A stretch of DNA of 64,000 nt from Heliocidaris tuberculata (taxonomy: Eukaryota > Echinodermata > Echinoidea > Camarodonta > Echinometridae): NCBI GenBank assembly GCA_025618425.1, contig CM046832.1:65645495-65709494 (forward strand), written 5' to 3'. A program made the translations under genes and the position numbers. Numbering within the stretch: position 1 is the first letter of the stretch; each line of letters begins with the position of its first letter. This document shows, piece after piece, positions 58,189 to 64,000 of this stretch. The notes under the pieces are model-generated. The model was not told the origin of the DNA, did not search any database, and worked only from the letters and a program-made list of their open reading frames with translations.

Positions 58189-58848
58189 CTATTTACATTA
58201 AAAAGAAAAGGAAGATTACAAAAACCAAAGATAATGAATTGATCAACAATGAAATAGAAAATTTTAGTAATTTGTGCAAATAACTTGCCTTTTATATAAG
58301 CTTGAGCATACAATACATAGTTTTGATAAGGACTAATTCACAATTTACCATTCTACCAAATATGTACTGGATCATCACAAGTACTTATATTCTGTGCTAT
58401 TCTCAGAAAAAGAGGCCCTTTGTTAATAGAATGTTACATTAGTCATTATCACATAGTAATATTTTCCATCAAAACAGCAGTGGTATAGGTTAATACAACT
58501 TTAGGTTCAAAAGTACATGTATTTAGTTCTTTTTCATTGTAAATACTTCCATGTGAGTAAATCGACCCCCCCCCCTGCCCCCCTGGTTGATGATGAAACA
58601 TACATTGCACTTTATGATATGAGTTTATTTTCACTTTGGAATCCCTCCCCCTGATTTTATTCAACCTTTCACAAGGAATGTTTGTGTTTGAGTTTTGTAC
58701 AAATTGAAGAAAAGTTGAAAATAAATATCATTCAAAACTTACTGAAATTTTAAACCCTTGGATTGTATCACTTACCATTCTGGAGGAACCAGACTTGCAT
58801 CATAATTCCAGTAACGATCGTTGCGATATTGCACCCATCTGTTCCGGG
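58017..58848 (-). CDS. NDUFA12: NADH dehydrogenase 1 alpha subcomplex subunit 12, last two coding exons (5' partial)
   Basis: NDUFA12 (B17.2) is an accessory subunit on the matrix arm of mitochondrial complex I. Two exons are visible on the minus strand: 58848-58776 ([20 protein letters not shown] then PPEW) and 58188-58017 ([20 protein letters not shown], then [11 protein letters not shown] and [22 protein letters not shown] at 58019-58017). The Trp codon before HRWLH is split TG|G by the intron. HRWLH.MTDDPP, RKFIW and YVPYSTT.KKI are the family hallmarks. The N-terminal half (about 60 residues in the human protein) is absent between here and the window end, so its exons probably lie past 64000. 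No break is seen in the visible part. Confidence 0.92.
58776..58848 (-). CDS. NDUFA12: NDUFA12 penultimate coding exon
   Basis: The acceptor TTTTAG|CC and donor AATG|GTAAG enclose 73 nt encoding [20 protein letters not shown] and PPE(W). It enters after one codon base and leaves after two. Confidence 0.92.
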
Positions 58849-59010
58849 CTAAAAGGTAAATACATAACACATGACAGTTGTTACAGGTCAAAATAGGACT
58901 TTAAAAATCATATCACCTATACAACTTATACATTATTTAAATTACATATTTCATACTATGGACCATTACAGGGTTTGAGATTTGTCATTTGTTTGTATTT
59001 CAATTCAATG

Positions 59011-59054
59011 GTGTGCAGTGGTGTGCAGTGGTGTGCAGTGGTGTGCAGTGGTGT
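59011..59054 (+). repeat. 10-bp minisatellite gtgtgcagtg
   Basis: Four perfect copies and a partial fifth lie about 570 bp upstream of the LINE ORF. They could be part of the LINE 5' UTR or of the host intron. Confidence 0.9.
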
Positions 59055-59624
59055 GGAGGAACCGGCTTTTTTTATCTAAGAAAATGTCTTCTAAGCACTC
59101 TAAATTTTGACTGGAATTCCTGCTGTTATACTTTTGAGCCTTTTACTTGTGTCTGTATTGGTTTCTGGAGCGACCTTTTTGATATTTTAGTGAGAAAATT
59201 GCTTCTCTGTTGATGAGCACTGAAAGCCTTCCAAGTGAGAATCCCAGCCTGGTCCCACCAGTTGTCTTCGGTGTGGTACATGCAGCTACTCAGATCACCA
59301 GAAAAGGCGGGAAAATCTTGATGCCCTTGTTTTACTGGATTGACCTTGACTGAGTCAAGCAAGCAAGTATATCTTGATGCTCATCCTCCTCTCTCTTTTT
59401 GCTGAATTTGAAGCATATTTTAGTGATTTTATTAATATAACTCCATTGTTGGCATGTTGCACTGCACAGATAAACTGCATCTTTAAATACATGATGTATA
59501 TCACATGTAGTCTGTATGGTTGACTCTGACTTATTGAATGAATGAGAATCCTGTTCCAGAGAGTCAAGAAATTTTAATAGGAAAGAACACATGCTTCTAG
59601 AAACTATGTGTATACTATAGAGAT
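59055..59624. other. Putative LINE 5' region / NDUFA12 intron
   Basis: No conserved protein is seen. Overlapping minus-strand open frames have no recognisable domain. The 5' boundary of the LINE could not be fixed. Confidence 0.4.
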
Positions 59625-62357
59625 ATGGCCTCTATCGCGAGGATCTTGTTATGTAACCTGGTGTGTGTAGTACTTGTTACCCTCTCTCAAAATGCTCTAC
59701 AAGATGGGTCTTCGAGCAGATACAAACTGACTCAGAAATCTTACTTGAGTGTAGACACACACAATTCGCCCCTAGATGTAATTACTCAGATCTGTGGATG
59801 TTTGCACACAACTTCAGTGGATAGAAAGCTTCGTGGTTTCCACCCTCCATCGCTGATGAAACCCAAGGCTCTTCTGTTCCTGAGTGTGCTGCTTTTGACC
59901 AACTCATCAGACATTGAGGTCAACCCTGGTCCCCGTGCACCAAAATATCCGTGCCAGATCTGTGACCGTGCTGTCACGTGGAAGCAGAGAGCAGTTGCCT
60001 GTGACGATTGTTTACAGTGGTACCATGTGCAGTGCATGCACATGTCCACTGTTATCTACAATACTCTTGGAAATTCCAATGTTTCTTGGCACTGTGTGAA
60101 ATGTGGATTGCCTCAGTTCTCTTCCAGCCTGTTTGACAGTACAACTGATGTGGCATCACAAAACTCCTTTGACGCCCTATCTTCATTATCTTCTGCCTCG
60201 TCTCTCTCCGATGAGCACCCTTCTGACCTCGGCCCTCCTCTCACTACATCATCTCCTGCTAAAAAGAAATGCAGTAGTCATAAAGGAAATGACAAACCAG
60301 CATTTTCCACATTAACCATCAACTTCCAAAGTATCCAAAACAAAAAAGAGGAAGTTGGAGTCCTCATCAATTCCACCAACCCGGATATTATAATTGGAAC
60401 GGAAACATGGTTGAAAGCAGATGTACACAGCTCTGAAATATTTCCAGCTGGATATAATGTTACCAGAAAGGACCGAAAAGACAGGCACGGCGGTGGTGTT
60501 CTCATTGCCACAAAGAACAACCTTACCATTGAACAGTTATCTTGTGACACCCAGTGCGAGAGTGTGTTCATAAAGATATCATTGAGTGGACACAAATCTT
60601 TGGTAGTAGGTGCTCTGTACCGTCCCCCTTCTAGTGATGCTGAGTACTTGGAAGGACTTTGCTCTTCAGTCGAGAGCATTTGCCAGCAACATAGAAATTC
60701 TGTAATATGGGTAGGCGGGGATCTGAACTTACCAGGAATCAACTGGGAAACACTAACCTCAGATAGCCAGCAGACCCCTACTCAGCTGAGTGGGCGCTTC
60801 CTTGATATGCTCCAAAGTTGCAACCTCCATCAGATGGTTGATTTCACAACAAGGAAGGACAACATACTAGATCTCTTCATGACTAATCGACCGTCCTTGC
60901 TATCTGAATGCAAACCACTCCCAGGACTAGGGGACCATGACATTGTAATGGTCCATTCCCGCATCACTGCTCAACGGACAAAACCAGTGAAGCGCAAGAT
61001 CTACCTGTGGAAGAGAGCAGAAGTTCAACAGATGAAAGAGAAATGTGCATCTTTCAGCAAGTCCTTTGCATCTAGATTCAGCACAAATAGCTCTGTCCCT
61101 GAAATGTGGTCGTCCATCTCATCAAATCTTCTTGACATACTAGATCAACATGTGCCCTCAAAAATGTCATCTGTCCGGTACAACCAACCTTGGATAAACA
61201 CCAATGTGAAGCGCCTGTCAAGAAGGAAGAAGCGTCAGTATGCAAGAGCAAGGAGCTTAGGCACCCAAGAGGACTTTGAGAAGTACCGAGCCTTGAAGAA
61301 AGAGTCAAGATCTGCATGCAAGCAAGCATACAATGACTACATCAGGAATATCATTTCTCCAGAGTCCAGAAGCAACCCAAAACGGTTTTGGTCATTCATC
61401 AATAGTAAGAAATGTGATTCAACTGGTGTTGCTCCCTTTAAGTTATCAGGAGGAATCATCCAAACTGATTGCACCTTGAAGGCAAACACCCTCAACAAAC
61501 AATTTGCATCTGTATTTACCAAAGATGAGTGCTCCACCAACATCCCAGACAAAGGTGACAGTCCTCATCCTTCTATGGACGCTATTGACATCTCCCCAGC
61601 TGGTGTCAATAAGCTGCTATCTGGTCTTGATCCCTACAAAGCGACAGGCCCAGATGGAATCTCAGCCAGGTTACTCAAGGTACTAGCTGACGAAATCACC
61701 CCAGCGCTTACAACATTCTTCAAAGCATCCATTCAACAAGGCATTATCCCAGATGACTGGAGGATGGCAAATATTGCTCCTGTGTTTAAGAAAGGAGATA
61801 GGAGCAATCCGGAGAATTATAGACCTATCTCCCTGACATCTATTCCATGCAAGGTCTTAGAGCATGTCATCTGCAGCTCCATCATGAGTCATCTTGATGG
61901 CAATAACATCCTTTCTGATGCCCAACATGGATTTCGCAAGCGTCGCTCATGTATCACCCAACTCATCTTGACTTGTGACGACCTTGCCAAGGGACTTGAC
62001 AAAGGTGAACAGCATGATATGATCCTGTTAGATTTCTCAAAGGCCTTCGATAAAGTCCCCCATCATCGACTCTTATACAAACTGAAGTTCTATGGCATCC
62101 GCCATTCCACACTGAGCTGGATACAAGACTTCCTCCACAACAGATCACAGAAGGTAGTTCTTAATGGATGCACCTCGGACACTGTCCCAGTCTCGTCAGG
62201 AGTACCACAAGGTAGTGTCCTCGGCCCGCTCCTCTTTTTACTTTACATCAACGACCTACCTGATTGTGTCTCTTCCCAGTCAACAACCAGACTGTTTGCA
62301 GATGACTGTCTGCTCTACCGCAAGATTCAATCCCAAGATGATGCCAAGAAACTCTAA
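59625..62357 (+). pseudogene. LINE polyprotein, N-terminal 910 codons up to premature TAA
   Basis: The ATG at 59625 gives a hydrophobic N-terminus (residues 7-19, ILLCNLVCVVLVT) and then, after Met78, a second hydrophobic stretch directly before the 2A-like motif. All recognised endonuclease and RT catalytic residues are present. Translation would end at KKL, 17 residues after FADD, losing the RT thumb. Since the frame reopens immediately, the stop is most simply a CAA-to-TAA change. The upstream product of 2A skipping would be about 102 residues, or 25 if Met78 is used. Confidence 0.85.
59874..59933 (+). other. 2A-like ribosome-skipping motif in the LINE ORF
   Basis: It encodes LFLSVLLLTNSSDIEVNPGP. 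D96-I-E98-V-N100-P101-G102-P103 fits D(V/I)ExNPGP; skipping would fall between G102 and P103. The residue before Asp is Ser, where Gly or His is more usual in active 2A. Activity cannot be judged from sequence. Confidence 0.85.
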
Positions 62358-63101
62358 GAGGATCTTGACGCTTTGCAGCAGTGGGAGTCAGACTGGCTTA
62401 TGACATTTAATCCTCAGAAATGTCAAACCATCTCAGTAACCAATAAGCGGAAACCAATAAACAGGACATACTCAATCCATGATCAGTCACTGCAGAAGGT
62501 CAGCTCTGCCAAGTACCTTGGTGTACACATTCAGCAAAACATGAACTGGAATCACCATATTAGCATGGTTACCAAGAAGGCAAACTCCACCCGTGCCTTT
62601 TTACAACGCAACATGAGTTCCTGCCCAAGGAATGTCAAAGTGCTATGCTACAAGTCTCTCCTTAGACCTGTCCTGGAATATGGATGTGAAGTGTGGGACC
62701 CCTTCACCAAGGACAATACTCGTAAGCTGGAGATGGTACAGCGGCAGTATGCCAGGTTTACCATGGGAGATCACTGTCGCACAAGTAGTGTCACCGACAT
62801 GCTCCGACGACTCCAGTGGTCCACTCTTGAAGAAAGGAGAGCCCAGTTCAAGGTCCTGATGGTATACCGCATCCTTAACTCCCTTGTTGATGTACCAGCT
62901 GCACAGTACTTCAACCCGGTCTCTACCTCCCTTCGTGGCCATCAGTTGAAGATACACATCCCATATGCTCGCACCTGTACCTATCAGAAAACCTTTGTCC
63001 CTGATGCAATCAGACTGTGGAATTCTCTCCCTACCAATACTGTCACCTGTACCTCAGTAGTCAGCTTCAAGACTGAGGTGCAGAAAACCCAACTGCGCTA
63101 G
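62358..63101 (+). pseudogene. LINE polyprotein, C-terminal remainder after the stop
   Basis: In the same frame, EDLDALQQWESDW, then FNPQKCQTISVTNK, SAKYLGVHIQQNMNW and FVPDAIRLWNSLP are the conserved thumb and C-terminal words of CR1/jockey proteins. It ends KTQLR TAG-type stop at 63099-63101. No frameshift is seen in 247 codons. Confidence 0.88.
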
Positions 63102-63640
63102 GATTGCGCCAGCTTCTTTTTAACCGCACGTAGATTAGATCTTCCACAGCACTGTACATACAACTGCACAATTCTACAAGTACGATGATACACCATCCCG
63201 GTGGCCTGTACTTTCACGGATGATGAATCTTATTGCTATGACTCTGACACATCCTTAACACTTGAAAGTAAACATTTTCACAAACTCAATGATATAGACC
63301 AAAAAGTGCATTGTGCACTACCTAGAATATAAAATGAACTATTCAGATATATTCATTTGAAGGTAGGTCTACTTATCATGCAACATTTTTCTAGTTGAAT
63401 GAAAGTGATTGTTCCATACAAACATTTATGTTTAAAAGCTTGAGTTTCAGGCAAAATGATACCATTTTTGTGATCTTTTTTTTCCCCTCCTTTGCATTTT
63501 CAAAACTTTCTTTCGGGTGCATTTCATAAACTATTGGGAAAAGGAAATGTAACGTATAGATCTAATTTAATATTATGGGGAAGAAATTTTAGTCAGTAAA
63601 TTAAACATCCCAGTGTGTATTTGGGTTTTTACAGACGTGT
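63102..63640. other. LINE 3' region and flank
   Basis: This holds the LINE 3' UTR (at least to about 63240) and unrecognised AT-rich DNA. No poly(A) or clear tandem tail marks the 3' end. Confidence 0.4.
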
Positions 63641-63765
63641 ATCAATCAGATATGATTATTTACATCTGGGGACCGACCTTTAACGTCACCATCCGAAAAA
63701 CGTGACTCAGTCTCGAACCTGGGTCCGCTGAATCAGTTTATAACTTCCACTGTTAGCTGGATTAC
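63640..63765 (-). mobile_element. tRNA-derived SINE-like segment
   Basis: On the minus strand, an A-box-like AGCTAACAGTGG (63759-63748) is followed about 30 nt later by a B-box GGTTCGAGACT (63719-63709), then gacgttaaaggtcggtcccc. Spacing and motif order fit a tRNA-derived SINE head. It does not fold as an intact tRNA by eye. Confidence 0.5.
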
Positions 63766-64000
63766 AGCAGGGCTGTCAACCCTCCTGCATTTGGAGGGAG
63801 TCTTACGCCACAACGCTAATTCTCCCGCCGTCCTTCCAGCGTCAAAGCGGGAGACTCCCGCCACGACGCCCTTCCTCCCGCTCTCCCGCCAAGCATGTAA
63901 ATCTCCCGCTTTATGAAAAAAACCTCCCTCCAAACGTGTAAAATGATAGCTTGTCAGAGATTTTTGGACTTCAAAAGAGACCCCCAAATGCTGAGGACCT
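63766..64000. repeat. CTCCCGC-rich dispersed repeat
   Basis: Multiple ctcccgc and gcgggag words are followed by agcttgtcagagatttttgg, linking it to the 2120/37685 repeat type. The minus-strand 84-codon open frame is compositional. Confidence 0.55.

Larger units (their letters stand above)
59625..63101 (+). mobile_element. CR1/jockey-like LINE with 2A-like motif, PHD finger, APE endonuclease and RT
   Basis: One frame spans 1159 codons, broken only by TAA at 62355-62357. Residues 84-103 form a hydrophobic run ending DIEVNPGP, the 2A ribosome-skipping signature. A C4HC3 PHD finger follows: C110, C113, C126, C129, H134, C137, C157, C160. The APE-type endonuclease (about 228-445) has N233, E260 in TETW, Y332 in YRPP, D366/N368 in GDLNLP and D437/H438. 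The reverse transcriptase (about 700-950) has D803 in LLDFSKAFD, GVPQGSVLGPLLF and FADD (891-894). The C-terminal part continues after the stop to residue 1158. It is known as a class from sea urchins and other invertebrates. The termini and target-site duplications were not resolved. Confidence 0.92.

Noticed and set aside
59126..59592. Minus-strand frames of 70-86 codons as possible missing NDUFA12 exons
   Set aside because: None contains the expected N-terminal words (such as GTLVGEDKYGNKYYE) or in-phase splice sites leading to the exon at 58848.
60278..60742. 154-codon minus-strand frame
   Set aside because: Antisense shadow of the LINE endonuclease region.
63640..63765. Functional tRNA gene on the minus strand
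   Set aside because: A- and B-box-like words exist but no paired acceptor stem or anticodon arm was found; a SINE head is more likely.

Overview
The window is eukaryotic, intron-rich, AT-rich DNA, about 64 kb, dense in miniature inverted-repeat elements. Three animal-type nuclear genes for mitochondrial or sulfur metabolism are split by GT-AG introns. A CR1/jockey-like LINE carries a 2A-like DxExNPGP motif and a PHD finger, a combination reported from sea urchins and other marine invertebrates. Together with the abundant TTAA- and TA-flanked palindromic repeats, this suggests a marine deuterostome, most likely a sea urchin. The organism is inferred, not proven.

Layout. (1) 1-16124: repeats only. 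They include a 370-nt polypyrimidine tract, TTAA-flanked MITEs, a 400-bp AT microsatellite between two decayed LINE 3' ends, and the region downstream of CDO1. (2) 16125-33227, minus strand: a complete five-exon cysteine dioxygenase gene (CDO1, 207 aa). Its introns hold a hAT-like element nested in a TA-flanked element, a hAT MITE inside telomere-like repeats, and a tandem triplication of the 5' edge of exon 4. (3) 33228-44053: intergenic, between the divergent CDO1 and SUCLG2 genes, packed with MITEs and homopolymer tracts, plus a 15-bp-arm perfect hairpin about 180 bp upstream of the SUCLG2 start codon. (4) 44054-53977, plus strand: a complete 11-exon SUCLG2 gene (GTP-specific beta subunit of succinyl-CoA synthetase, 426 aa). 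(5) 53978-58016: 3' flank and repeats between converging genes. (6) 58017-58848, minus strand: the last two coding exons of NDUFA12 (complex I accessory subunit); the 5' exons are not seen before the window end. (7) 59625-63101, plus strand: a nearly intact LINE (2A-like motif, PHD finger, APE endonuclease, reverse transcriptase) with a single in-frame TAA, probably lying antisense in an NDUFA12 intron. (8) 63102-64000: a tRNA-derived SINE-like segment and another repeat.

The host genes do not form an operon. CDO1 starts cytosolic cysteine oxidation, SUCLG2 works in the matrix TCA cycle, and NDUFA12 belongs to respiratory complex I. They are ordinary neighbours that share a metabolic theme. 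Gene models were assembled by hand: every splice junction was checked for GT-AG ends, reading phase and fit to the known protein family. The signal most worth following is the 2A/PHD LINE, followed by the duplicated CDO1 exon edge and the nested transposons.
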